NCBI GenBank assembly: GCA_935421135.1
Contig: OW285189.1
Coordinates: forward strand, 4,299,072-4,363,071
DNA length: 64,000 bases
Reading direction: 5' to 3'
Origin: Bugulina stolonifera
Taxonomy: Eukaryota > Bryozoa > Gymnolaemata > Cheilostomatida > Bugulidae
Shown here: positions 11,370 to 24,580 of the stretch, in pieces
Layout: each line of letters starts with the position of its first letter
How positions within the stretch are numbered: the stretch's first letter is position 1
Made by a program: the position numbers and the translations under genes
Notes under the pieces: model-generated
Told to the model about the DNA's origin: nothing
Database searches by the model: none
Seen by the model: only the letters and a program-made list of their open reading frames with translations

Positions 11370-12609
11370 CTGATATAGGCATTATAGTTGTATGAAACAA
11401 AGTTATGCTCTGGTAGGTATAATTCAATGTTGAACTGTTGCTTACTGAAATTTTTTATTGCGTTGACAGTTAGGTGTTTCTAGTGTCGAAAGTCTTGCTG
11501 GACTGAAGTCTGTCCAAGATAGAAGGATTATATATAGGCCTATAAATTAAATTTCTATATTATTTGTAATTAACTAATTACTTTACCCTCTTTTCATTTT
11601 TCTAATGGATTATTCAAATAAATTTGTTCTGCTTTATTCACAGGTAAGGTAGACACTGGAACTGAACTGGACTCAACTGATTGCCCTTGCCTCTTCTGTT
11701 TTCCTAATATGGGTGATTTCAGTCTAATCCCATTATATTATGTGCATGGAAGATCAACAAATATTACACAATTATAGACTGTAGTACTGTCACCTAGTAG
11801 TCTGTTATGCCACATATTCTCACACGGAAATTTGAGAGACAGAGTTTTAGCATAACATACAGTTTCTAGCACTAAATACAGAGGGCAGCTTTAGCTGTCT
11901 AGAGACAGTTTACCATAATCGTAGCATACGTTTAATCAGAGTGTGGAATTGGTCTAAATAACTCAATTTGTTCTCAGTGAAACTCCAACCCCTCTGTGTA
12001 CATGTTTGATATTACTTGTGTTCCATAATATGCCCAATGTAATTTATTTAATATATTTCCAGTAGATATAGCTAGATGTGGTTTTGGTGTAAAGTTTCGA
12101 AAGCTATTTGGTCATGCATGTACATGCATACATGGTTTATCATTTGTGGCATCACCTGTGTTCTGTAGTTAACTGTTGCCAACAAGTTAATTATACAGTT
12201 TTATATAATAATAATTTGACTACAGTAAACAGGTTGCTGTGAATGATTACTTATGATTCCACTCTCTTCTGAGAAATTTTCTATTCAATAGACTTATTTA
12301 TGTTGGTTAAAGATATGTACCACTGTGCATATTATTTATGTGTCAGAATAATCATGTTTACAGTTTTGTTATTTGGTGAGGCAAAGTGGGCTAGCAAGTT
12401 CTATTTTCCATCTTGTTTATGCTGTGTTGTAAAACATGACAAGTTAGAGCTGGGAGTGATTTCAGGTTTCTCCATAAACAGAATAAAAATTGGGATAGGC
12501 AGCAGACAGCAATATTAGCATAATGTGACCAAAAAAGTTGTTTCCCGAGCAGCATGGATTTGTACCATCTGCCCAATTTATCTAAGTATGTAGATGGGCA
12601 GACCAGCAA
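11370..12609. other. No recognisable gene
   Basis: AT-rich sequence upstream of the minus-strand finger gene. No exon or element could be supported. Confidence 0.4.
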
Positions 12610-13545
12610 AGTTTCAGTGCCAAAGACTGTATATTTTGGTAAAGTATAGCGTAGAACAGTGTGAATAATAGGTATTTTGTTATTGGTATTTACCCATGAG
12701 CACACTGGTTGTTCAGTCAGTGTATGGAGCATCTAGCCCTTTGTGAGGTAAAAGTACACTATTAGCTATGTCCACTTTCACCAATAATACTATGATACAT
12801 TAGCAGCAGATGGTGAGATATATTGTTGTCAAATCAACTATCTCTTTCTCCCTGTCACTGCAATGTGAAATAGTTATACCATGTTATAGCCTGCTTTAGA
12901 GCTGCAGTGTGAATTCTTGTATCTGTTGAAATGCATTAGTATTCTGCTAGATCTACAGTACATTACATCGTGATAGGAAGTTGGTCTAGTTGTAACGTTT
13001 GTTGAAATGAGACTAATATAAAAACATGAACATCCTTCTATCTAGACAAAATGTTTACTAACATCATGGGCTTGTAATATTCTTGCAATTCATGTAATGA
13101 TTGAGCTTGGGGTAAAGTTTGAGGGCCGCTCACAGTGAGACAGTGTATATGGTGAAGTATGTGTATAGCGTAGAACAGTTTGAATAATAGGTCCTTTGTT
13201 ATTGGTGTTTATTCAATAATACATGTACAATGGTCAGTCAGTCAGTGTATGGAGCATCTAGCCCTCTGTGAGGTACAAGTACTAATAGCTATGTCCACTT
13301 TCACCAATAATACTATGATACATTAGCAGCAGATGGTGAGATATATTGTTGTCAAATCAACCCTGTCTTTCTCGCTGTCACTGCAATGAGAAATAGTTAT
13401 ACCATGTTATAGCCTGCTTTGGAGCTGAAGTGTGAATTCTTGTATTTGTTGAAATGCGTTAGTATCCTGCTAGTTCTACTTTATATTGTGATAGGAAGTT
13501 GGTCTACTTGTAACATTTGCTAAAATAAGCCCAATGCTTTCATAG
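12610..13545 (+). repeat. Direct copies of a ~515-bp dispersed unit
   Basis: Two head-to-tail copies of a unit beginning near GTATAGCGTAGAACAGT and containing AGTGTATGGAGCATCTAG, the second truncated. The same unit makes up the inverted-repeat complex to the right. No protein is conserved across copies. Confidence 0.8.
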
Positions 13546-13572
13546 TGCTGCATAGTACTCAAAGCATGGGTC

Positions 13573-15660
13573 AGTTTTCTGTTCATCCAGATACCCCACC
13601 TGTCCGAATTACAGATATTACACAATTTCAACACTGTGCACTAGTTCAAACATTGGTGCTCATGGTAATATTGGTGAAAGTGACTAGCTAATTATAGTAC
13701 TTGTACCTCACAAAGGGCTAGATGCTCCATACACTGACTGACTGACCATTGTACATGTATTATTGAATAAATACCAATAACAAAGGACCTATTATTCAAA
13801 CTGTTCTATGCTATACACATACTTCACCATAATACACTGTCTCACTGTGAGCAGCCCTCAAACTTTACCCCAAGCTCAATCATTACATGAATTGCAAGAA
13901 TATTACAAGTCCCTGATGCTAGTAAACATTTTGTCTAGACAGAAGGATGTTCATATTTTTAAATTAGTCTCATTTCAACAAACGTTACAACTAGACCACT
14001 TCCTATCACGATGCAATGTACTGTAGATCTAGCAGAATACTAATGCATTTCAACAAATACAAGAATTCACACTGCAGCTCTAAAGCAGGCTATAACATGG
14101 TATAACTATTTCTCTTTGCAGTGACAGGGAGAAAGAGATAGTTGATTTGACAACAATATTTCTCATTATCTGCTGCTAATGTATCATAGTATTATTGGTG
14201 AAAGTGGACATAGCTAATAGTACTTGTACCTCTGGAGGGCTAGATGCTCCATACACTGACTGACTGACCATTGTACTTGTATTATTGAATAAATACCAAT
14301 AACAAAGGACCTATTATTTAAACTGTTATATGCTATACATGTACTTCACCATAACACACTGTCTCACTGTGAGCAGCCCTCAAACTTTACCCCAAGCTCA
14401 ATCATTACATGAATTGTAAGAATACTACAAGTCCATGAAGTTTAGTAAACATTATTTTCTGGACAGAACTGGTTGGCAAAATAAAGTTTTACATCAGACT
14501 TTAATACTTCTTATGGCAAATTAGCAGCAGATGATGAGATATATTGTTGTCAAATCAACTATCTCTTTCTCCCTGCCACTGCAAAGAGAAATAGTTATAC
14601 CATGTTATAGCCTGCTTTAGAGCTGCAGTGTGAATTCTTGTGTTTGTTGAAATGCATTAGTATTCTGCTAGATCTACAGTACATTGCATCGTGATAGGAA
14701 GTGGTCTAGTTGTAACGTTTGTTGAAATGAGACTAATTTAAAAATATGAACACTCTTCTGTCTAAACAAAATGTTTACTAGCATCATGGACTTGTAATAT
14801 TCTTACAATTCATGTAATGATTGAGCTTGGGGTAAAGTTTGAGGGCTGCTCAGCAGTGAGACAGTGTGTTATGCTGAAGTACATGTATGGCATAGAACAG
14901 TTTGAATAATAGGTCCTTTGTTATTGGTATTTATTCAATAATACAAGTACAATGGTCAGTCAGTTGGTGTATGGAGCATCTAGCCCTCCCGAGGTACAAG
15001 TACTATAATTAGCTAGTCACTTTCACCAATAATACTATGATACATTAGCAGCAGATGGTGAGATATATTGTTGTCAAATTAACCCTGTCTTTCTCGCTGT
15101 CACTGCAATGAGAAATAGTTATACCATGTTATAGCCTGCTTTAGAGCTGCAGTGTGAATTCTTGTATTTGTTGAAATGCGTTAGTGTTCTGCTAGATCTA
15201 CAGTACATTGCATCATGATAGGAAGTTGGTCTAGTTGTAACTTTTGTTGAAATGAGACTAATTTAAAGAGATAAACATCCTTCTGTCTAGACAAATTGTT
15301 TACTAAACAACATGGGCTTGTAATATTCTTGCAATTCAAGTAATGATTGAGCTTGGGGTAAAGTTTGAGGGCTGCTCACAGTGAGACAGTGCGTTATGGT
15401 GAAGTACATGTATAGCATATAACAGTTTGAATAATAGGTCCTTTGTTATTGGTATTTATTCAATAATACAAGTACAATGGTCAGTCAGTCAGTGTATGGA
15501 GCATCTAGCCCTTTGTGAGGTACAAATACTATAATTAGCTAATCACTTTCACCAATAATACCATGAGCACCCAGAACTAGTGCACAGGGTTGGCATTGTG
15601 TAACATTTGTAATTGGGACAGGTGGAGTATCTGGGTGAAACTAAGTATCCAACCTTTCTC
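13573..15660. repeat. Large inverted repeat (arms ~0.89 kb)
   Basis: The left arm (about 13573-14456) is the reverse complement of the right arm (about 14770-15660), over the whole length and with few differences. The outer ends share CAGATACCCCACCTGTCC-like sequence. The 310-bp spacer contains another partial forward copy of the same unit. The arms are made of the ~515-bp unit also found at 12610-13545. It could be a foldback transposon or a rearranged tandem array. Confidence 0.75.
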
Positions 15661-16986
15661 ACAACATAACAGTATTGATGTTGGTCACCCACTATAAGGT
15701 TACCATCACATCCTTGCACTCCAGAGCCAAGAGCTTAGGCTAGGTTGCACATTTGAAGCAACTGATTGATTAGTCTGCTTCAGATGAATCTTGCATTTTT
15801 GTGACTATGGCACCTTAGCTTTTGAGTCGGATATAACAATATCTTCCAGAAACTGTCCAAATTTTCCATAGATCCCCGGTCTGCTCCTAACCCGCTTTAC
15901 CAACACTTGTATTCAGTATAATAACTCCTGGCTCTTTTTGATAGAAAACAGGCTATAACTGAAAACTGGTTCAATGCTAATAATATTTCTGTGATACCTA
16001 CATGTATGTCCTATAAGGAGACTCAGCATTGAGGCTATAACAAAATCGCAAAGTGCAACACCGATATGGTATGTATAGCTAATATCAAACTATTCTGTAT
16101 GCTACTATTATGTCTAATATCTACATTGTATTACAGGTATCCAATACTTCAACTTTCAATGTTCAGTGTGTATGCAATACTAAAGGCTCCAATTGCATGA
16201 AAAGCGTCTCATCAGTATCTGCTTCTCCCTAATGAGTAGGCCTACTAAGTGAGGTGCATATTTGTATGTATTAGCTATTTCAATGTGTACCAATCAGTAA
16301 GTTCCAACTTGTAAATAATGAGACGGCATGAACGCCATTCTGCCTTCACACCCTGGCTGTTAGTTTCTGAGAGAACCTAGGCTAAGAGCATAAGGGTTAA
16401 GATAAAGAATTCTCATCTGTTCAAGTCTAATGTTGTGTGACTTAATTGAGCTCACAAGAACGGCTGACTGGTGGCCTATAGAAAAACATTGGTCTGTTTA
16501 GACTGAAATTGTGTCAGGTTACTTCTGGCTAAAACTATATGGCTGGAGCCGGAGGGCAGTCTCACAATAATATTGTGACAGAGCTTGGCACCAATGTAAG
16601 GAAAATATTCTGTAATCTGCTTGAAGCAGTAAATTTTGGTTAATGACTTATACTGATAACATTGCAAATAAAATCAAACTTTCAAGATCAAGTTTCTAGC
16701 AACATGTAACTGTTCCAATATAAAATATAGTTATCTGGCTAACTGGCAATAAAAGAGTAGGAACTGAATATAAGAGCAGCATAGCTACTAGATATATTAT
16801 ATTATGATTTAGGTTATTCAAAAACTGTAAACATCACATATTCAACAGTCATATAATTTCATACTCTTCACATTCAATTACATGAGTGCTATTAGTACAG
16901 TACCACAAATATTTCTCTTACATAAATCCAGATGATGTTAATGGGTAAAGTGAATGTACATGTAGATTGCTATTTATGTCATTTGG
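15661..16986. other. No recognisable gene
   Basis: No coding or repeat structure could be supported here, apart from scattered short TACATGTA motifs. Confidence 0.4.
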
Positions 16987-17974
16987 TTATGCATTGTAAA
17001 TGGAATGATCTCTATGGTCACCTAAATATAATTGTTGGAAAGTTTGCATACCAAATCTCACAGCACGCTGCAGGCTAAAGAAATAGCGCCGCTGACCCCA
17101 ATTTGATATATGGACACCATCAGTATCCATATATCTCACTAGACGTCTGTCAAGAAAGTAAAACTTCTTAGAGTCAGAAGCATGTACTGTATCTGCGAGC
17201 GCCAGATTGAATTGGCGAGCTAGCTCATGAAAGCCTTGCGGCACTCGGCGGGATCCTTCTCTCCTCATGACCACCGAGGTAAACACTATAACTGTTGCTG
17301 TGCCCTCAAGTCTTTGCAACAACCTCTTTGCAGCTTCGATAGGGTTGACTTTTCCTATGTCGTTGCCTCCACAGCACACAACTATGATGTCCATGTAGTT
17401 TTTTGGGATCTGAAACATTGGAACAAACATTCATCTCCAGTGTGTTGAATTTAAAGAAAAACATTATGGATTGCTAACACGGAGTGGAGTGGATTTTCGA
17501 AACACATGCATCAAAACACAACAGTGTTTGAAAGCGGAACTCACAGGACAAGTTGTTACGCGTGCACCAGGTCGACTTATTAGATTCACATGTGGAGTGT
17601 TCTCCAATTGGAAAGCGTATCCATTTTTCTAAAATTAATAACAAAAACAATACACCCTTCAACATCGACATTTACAGTACAAGCATGTTCATACAAATTG
17701 TGATAGTAAGCTATAATATGCTTTGATCATGGTTTCAGATGGCAATACGACCTCTTGGCTCCCAATAGGTGCCAAAGTGAATTTACATTGTAAAGGCTAC
17801 CAATACATGGTTAAAGATTTACTCCACACAGTTCAATAATATCAAAAATAAATAGTGGCTACATGCAAAAGAATTACACTGAATGCCATGAACATGACTG
17901 TTTATATTGTTATTTACCTTGATATAGGAAGCAAGTCTTCTTACATAACTGTCTCCAACTATTGCAATTTTCAT
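16987..17974 (-). CDS. SGNH/GDSL hydrolase-like protein (3 exons)
   Basis: Three exons (17918-17974, 17545-17628, 16987-17409), all in phase 0, join to a 187-residue open frame with GT-AG introns. It shows the SGNH blocks: a GDS nucleophile block at the very start (MKIAIVGDSYVRRLASYIK, Ser at residue 9), a Gly in ISRPGARV (block II-like), GGND near residues 67-70 (block III), and DGVHISNWG with Asp and His at the C-terminal end (block V). These residues form the Ser-Asp-His active site and oxyanion hole in the family, which includes esterases and lipases. There is no signal peptide, and the protein is shorter than most members, so the start may lie further upstream. Substrate unknown. The domain also occurs inside some animal retroelements, so a mobile origin is possible. 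Confidence 0.7.
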
Positions 17975-20900
17975 TATTTTAAGCTGTATAGTTTGTACTG
18001 TAGATCTTCAAGAATTCAAATTGGTGACACTTGCTAAGCAAAATACCAAACAGTATTAATTAACTTGCATTAAGCAATAATACGAATATATTTCTTCGCT
18101 TGTCCAACAGAGTTGTACCCTAATCGGTAACACAATAGACTAATAGTTTGCACCTCAAACAAAGTAATTAAATTAATTTAAAGCTGCATCCTATACGTTG
18201 ACCAAAATTAATAAAAAACAACTGGAATTTAACAAAAAAAACTTGCAGCATCGATTTATCACATGTTCATGGTGTCATAATGCAATGTTTTATGCTCCAA
18301 CCTTCAATCCGAGAAAAAATTTTCAACTTTACACACTGCAAGTTATACTTGAGACATTTAATACTACATTTAGAAAATAGAACCATGATATGTACCTTTC
18401 TATTTGGCTAACTTTCTTCTGGTTTGACTCTACACGATAAACACACCCAGACTAAAATTTGTCAGAACAGGCTGTACCTTTATATAGGCAGGTAAATATA
18501 ATTCAATGAGATGTAATGGAATGTTTAGTCCTAGTTTACAGAGATATTGTAGCTGAAATCTTTGGTTAGCTATGATACCTGTTGTACTTTGCCATCTAAG
18601 CAAACACAGAAGGTAATAATTATAGGCTCCCATCTCACCATATCCAACGAAAGTAGTGGAGTCAATCAAGGACATTTGAAGAGTTAGAAGATAATCTAGA
18701 CACCAAACCTTCTGAACACTTTGTTTGAAGTATTACAAAGCATAGATTATGAAGATTTGTACTTAGACTTGGTGCTTAGTGATTATTGAAGTCCCATGAA
18801 ATGTTCAGCTTTTCCACAACACTGAAATAGTTCAACAATTCGAGGAGTTTTAGCAAGGTAGGATTGGTGTGTTACTATTCCAAGTTAGCCTCACAAAAGT
18901 TAGACTTCCAACTAACAAAACTAACTAGATAATTCACTCCAAGTAGTTAATGAAGTTTTTTTACTCTCAGAACCAGAGGATGCTCTGCAGCAAATTAAAT
19001 ATCAACATACATTAGAATGACTCCAACATTCAGATGTGTTGCCTTATTCAACTTGATAAAACATGATAGATAGATAATCAAGGACAACATCCTTCGGTGT
19101 CTCTGCCATACCTACAATATATTGTGGTTTAGCACTAGTCACTCTGGTTTTGCAGCAATAACGCAAGTTGCCTGCAAGGACATAGGTTCCGCCAATGACC
19201 TGGAGGGGAGGTTTTTTGTCCCGGAAAATGTTTTCACTCTGTGCCATATCGAACTATAATGATATCCAGCTCTAGTAGCTGTGGTGGCCCCTCGGCTCGC
19301 TCTGCCACTGGGCAGCCGCGTTAAAGAACTGTGTTTGGCCTCACGGATATTATCATTATTATTCATTAATTGATAGCATCACTTCCTCCAGATTATTCTG
19401 AGCAGGGTATCGATGCTTTCTGAGAAACTGATGTCTTTAAAGTGAAAGTATGGTACTGGACTTTGGGTGCATCATTCATAGATATAGCATGTATCATGCT
19501 GGTCATTGCTTCAGGTCTGGCTAGTTACACTAATTCCTTAGACAAGGAGACATCAGTTTCAGCTAGGCAATCAACAAAAGTCAAAGAACTCCTACATTGT
19601 ATATATAGAAATAATATTACTGCTATTGCATCTGGTTTAATTGTCACACACATAGATGTACATGTAAGTAATGTTAATGTACATGTATAATAAGGAAGCA
19701 CCAAATTTGAAGAGAATAGCTTGAACAATAGCTACAGTAATGTTATGTTGCTTGTCTGTAAAAAGTAAATGTAGACAAGATACTGAAGCTATCACTTGTG
19801 TGTATTGCCCTTGGCCCTACATCAAATGCCAGCACAATTATACACTAGCAAAAATATGAAACTAAATGTTTATGCACTTTGTACGATATTGAAATGTTTG
19901 ACTTGGCCACTGTTAGATTCTGATTGTAAAAATTTTAAATAGCTGACCAGCAGGTTGAATATGCAATACATGTCCTGTACATGCACATGTATTGCTACTG
20001 TGAGCGGTTGAGACCGGCCCTGTTTCTAGGTCTGAGCTTGTATACACAATTTCTGACTGCACTAGCTGTACATGTACAATAAATTACTGTAGACCGAGAG
20101 ACTCTAATACACGCAAGTTTCTATTAATAATTAATAGAGAAAGTTCTACATGTAGCTATACTTATTCAGTTCAAGTCGCTATGATGAAATTTAACTGTCT
20201 CTCTTTGTATAGGCTAATGTGTAAATTCAAACCACAGCAACTTTCTCTAAAATGGGTAGCAAAATTTTGTTATGATGACTTTATGCTTGTTTCTCTAAAA
20301 AATTTTAAATCTTTCGCTCCTGCACTATGATTATAGTACCATATTTAAAGTGTGATACTGAACAGCTTGGCCTGCAACACACGTATTGTACATGTACTAC
20401 AAATATATTATACTTTAATTGTCTTGCCCACCAAACTCAAATGATTGAGACTGCCAGTAACTCTATGTGATGAATGTTATAGGTACATGTAGCATTATCG
20501 TTCACAAAAAGTTTTCACAATAATAGTAACTCAATTGTGGAAAATACATGTATTTGTGGCAGAATTTTGTTGTTGTAAATTAACAGAATTTGTGACATGC
20601 ATGCAATCATGTACTTTGCTATATAGATGTAGATGTTCCTGCTATATGCAGTACTTCTAGCACGGCTGGCATACGAGCATTATTGATACAAGAATCTGCA
20701 AAATCTGCAAAAAGAGCAGCTCAGACACATTTTATGGTAGGATGCCTTTATAATGAAGTATGCAGCTAAAGAGTGGCAAATGTAGTGATGGACTGTTGCC
20801 ATAGTCACAAGATGACTTCATTCCACGCGAACAGAGAGAAAATAGTAAGATGAAGTCGACTTACAGGTTCAACCTCCTCATGCTTTGCAGAAAAAAAAAA

Positions 20901-22970
20901 CCTTCAGCTCACTATATAGGCCTACATGTATTTTGGTGCACTGAGTAAGCTAACATGCACAAACAGTTAATCTAAATCGCTGATGACTGGAACTCAATAT
21001 TATTAGATTCTGTATAGGATGTTGAACATTACATGAACATGTATGTGCAATGTCTCACTGTTACAGGGTTTATGTCTATGTTCAATGCAGCCCCTCTTAG
21101 GTTTGTTGAGTTTGTGCTACTATAAGCAGAGTTGTGTCCTCTTGCCCAAACTTGACCAGCTAACACTATTCAATGCTGCTTAGAACACAGTTTTATTAAT
21201 AAAGCTCAACTGTTTGCTTTATGACTTATATGAAATTTATTGTATTGTGGCCTGCTGTTCTAAATATAGCCTGTAGTGGAAAAGCATGGAATATGCATGT
21301 AAGGTTTTATGTACTTGCTGGTACAGATCTAGGGTAGTGAGATGCTGGTTCCTATGAAACCATAACAGCAATTCATGCTGCAATACCAGGACCACAACTA
21401 CATGTAATCTTATCCAAAGAATTGTTTGCTGATAAAACATTGACAGGACTCAACAATGTGATATCATGCGTTACACATGGTTGTTAAATTAAGTGATTAA
21501 GCAGAGTTGCAAACTGAATGATCTGTTATATTTTAGCAAACAATACAGGAAAATTTAAATTGTAATAGAAAATACCTGCCCCAACGATGTAATGAAAAGG
21601 CAAAGTTTGACTAAAATTTACATAATCCCAACAGTATTTTAGTATTACAATGTAGTATATTCATATTGTTTTAAAAAAATTACAAATGGGAGTTATATAA
21701 AGAAGTATTAACAAAACAATGACAATAAATGTAAAATGGCTGATTGAAAATGTATCAGTCAGTATACTACTTGATTAAAACATAAATCTAGTACAGATTA
21801 GTCCGTTGCAGTATGCTAATTCAATAACAGACTAATAAATTGGCAATGGAAAAATTTTCTAGGCCATGAAATGTAAAAAAAATTGAAATACTAAATGTTG
21901 CTAATACATGTATGTTGATAAATATGCATGAACCAGTCAAGCTTTGTAGTATGGCTATACTAGTTTCTTGATCCTGGCCTTTTCATCTGCATGTAGAAAG
22001 ATGTAGCAGATCCCACTGGAGCCAAGCTGGTTGGCATCAATCCAGCAAAGTTTCTACTCTTAGTCTAAAGTTTGCTTACCAGTCCACATACACTGGTCAC
22101 TGCAAACAGACAAGAAAACAGTATTACATTGTACTAAACACATGTCCAACCACAACCAGGTGCTGTTGCAGAGCAACAGAAACTGCAGATATTTGTATTG
22201 GCAAAACTGAAAACAAAACTGCCTGCATTTTAAGGGCTGATCTGAATAGAATTGACAAAAGAAGAGAATATCTTGTTGAATGTTCAACTATGTCTGAGAT
22301 AACCTAATCAAAAAACAACCACACCAAGTCATTGCCTGAAGAAATACATGTAGATCTCTATGAGCTACCATTTAGCAAACATGATTTTAGGCCATGTTTT
22401 CTTATTGTCATACTTGTTCAATTGAATTTACTAAGCAAATTAAAAAGTATTTTGCGATTTCTATGGCAACGACTTGGCAAGACACTGCTGCTACACGTTG
22501 ACTTACCCTGCAATGAGGTCATGATTGCTATTTTATGTGGGGCGTGTATGTGTGGGTGTGCGTGGTTATTAAATAAATCCGATGTAAATAACCACCATTG
22601 ATCACAATGGAAGTAGTGATGTGCTCCCTCTCTCCGTTGCTTTCTCTCGATAGACTAAATAGATAATTAGAAAATATTAACAAAGTAAAAACTGGATTTA
22701 ATTATAGAATGATGTTTTATCTCGGTTCTACATGAAATATGATATTATCATAGGAGTCTGCCAGTTCGGAAATGACTGTCTTCACTTTGGTCTGATCAAA
22801 CACCTCCAACCGTCTCTATTTCTCGCCTTCACTTGCCAACTATATGCTTAGAATTATAATAATTATGCTCTCTCACACCCCATACACATAAAAATGTGGA
22901 GTGCACAATTTGTAGAGCAAATGAAAATATACATACAATGTACATGTTATAGCTTTCGATCTTGAACATA
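17975..22970. other. No recognisable gene
   Basis: AT-rich sequence with scattered short open frames lacking recognisable domains. A GC-richer patch at 19140-19340 resembles part of a SINE or old mobile element, but no diagnostic box or tail could be established. A frame at 18430-18675 (minus) upstream of the SGNH gene ends near a GTACAG donor-like site but is not identifiable. Confidence 0.4.
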
Positions 22971-23155
22971 AAATATCAAGTGACTTACCTGTTCAATATT
23001 GTTCTGCCTACAGAAACAAATGCAATAGAGTGCAGCTAGTGATTCCAACTCAGGTTGATGATGCACTATTCATGAGACTTGATCACCCCAATCTATCTCT
23101 CAGAAATGATATTATGTTGATGTTGCCTTATGCATCTGTACCTTCAACTGCCAAT
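22971..23155 (+). repeat. Dispersed repeat, copy 1
   Basis: Resembles 24396-24580 from GACTTACCTGTT to CTGTACCTTCAACTGC, with many substitutions. No coding signal seen. Confidence 0.65.
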
Positions 23156-24395
23156 GCATCATACTATACATGTACATGTACATGCATACACTAAAAAATT
23201 AAAAATATGATTTAGTTGCTTGCACAAGGTATAAGATCTACATGTACATATTAAATCTGCAAAGTTTCAATAGTTAGAATACCTCATTGATGTACTGCAC
23301 TTCAACATTAGGTTTAATATAAAGAATGGAAAAGAGACTACAGCATGTGTACCAACATTCTGTCAGATACCATAGAATTTGTGCATCTGGGCTAGCTAAT
23401 GGCTATTGTAAAGAAAGCTTTCTAGCAGGATGTTTGGCAGCCAGTATTTAGTTACATTGTTTAGTCAGTATCTTACCTGCTTATGGAGCTAAGGAGGCAT
23501 GCAGCATTGTTGAAGAGAGATGACTGGAACAGACCAGGTAATGCTACTAATAGTTACATGTAATATGCTCTGTTGAAGTGCCTAAAAGTATAAGAAATTT
23601 ATTTAAAAAATGATAATAATGATATTCACCATGTTCTATCGAGAAAAAACAATCTGGTGACATGTTTACATCGCATACATGTACATGACTAGCTCACTAA
23701 ATTGCAATGTACACAGTGTTTTCCCACCTTAATGCTATATATGTTTACATCAAAGCCATCTAGTTAAAAGAAGTAATCAGAGATAAAATATTATAACCGC
23801 TAAAGTCAGTTAGTATTTCAAAGAATACAACATTAACTTATAAGATGAGTCCACCAATCTCAAAGGAGTACAACAGAACAACTCCTATTATACTGCAATG
23901 TGTGTCTCTCATAAACAGCATTGGCCACACTTGACAGAGTTACGTTCTCTAAGTGTTCGTTCGCTTGGTGCTTGATGACGTTGACACGGTAAGAATTGGG
24001 TTTAATCATAGAATTGCAGGAAATATAATACATATCCTTACAAATATTCTCCCACACCCCATACATGTACATGCATGTACATGTAGATGATAAAACTTGA
24101 AATTTGTGCAACAATTAGTTCAAGTTATACAATTGAGGAAATGCCAATGAATTTTATCCACAGATGAAATTTCGTGAATATCATGACATATAACTAATAT
24201 GTACAGCAACTGCTTCAATAGCATGGGTAAATGTTTAGAAAAATGACTCTTCATCTACATGTATCTACACGTACAATGTACATGAATATGCATACTTAAT
24301 GTGTGTTTGTTCACAGATAGACTATTGGGGGTGTAGTTCTATAAAAATGAGAATAACAAGCAACTCAAATTGAAGCTCGACTCTTTCAAAAATTG

Positions 24396-24580
24396 ACTTA
24401 CCTGTTTAGGATTATTCTGTCTACAGTTCCAGATACAATAGCTTAATATAACTAGTAAGTCCAACCCAGAACCATTCTGCACTATTTATGAGATTAGATC
24501 ACTCCAATCTCTATCTCAGAAATAATATGTTGGTGTTAGCGCATGCTTCTGTACCTTCAACTGCTCCCGTTTACAGCTGC
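24396..24580 (+). repeat. Dispersed repeat, copy 2
   Basis: Diverged direct repeat of 22971-23155, about 1.4 kb away. It may be part of a longer old duplication. Confidence 0.65.

Noticed and set aside
11640..11715. Possible extra upstream exon of the finger gene (minus strand)
   Set aside because: The only frame with the required phase at the donor hits a stop, so it does not join to the exon at 11207-11369.
18430..18675. 81-codon minus frame upstream of the SGNH gene
   Set aside because: It could be an upstream exon, but no recognisable domain or matching splice phase could be shown.
19140..19340. Possible SINE or tRNA-derived sequence, with a similar GC-rich patch at 26930-27080
   Set aside because: No convincing A and B boxes, cloverleaf or tail; the two patches do not align clearly.
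23860..24114. 84-codon minus frame
   Set aside because: No recognisable motif; low-complexity start and no splice context.
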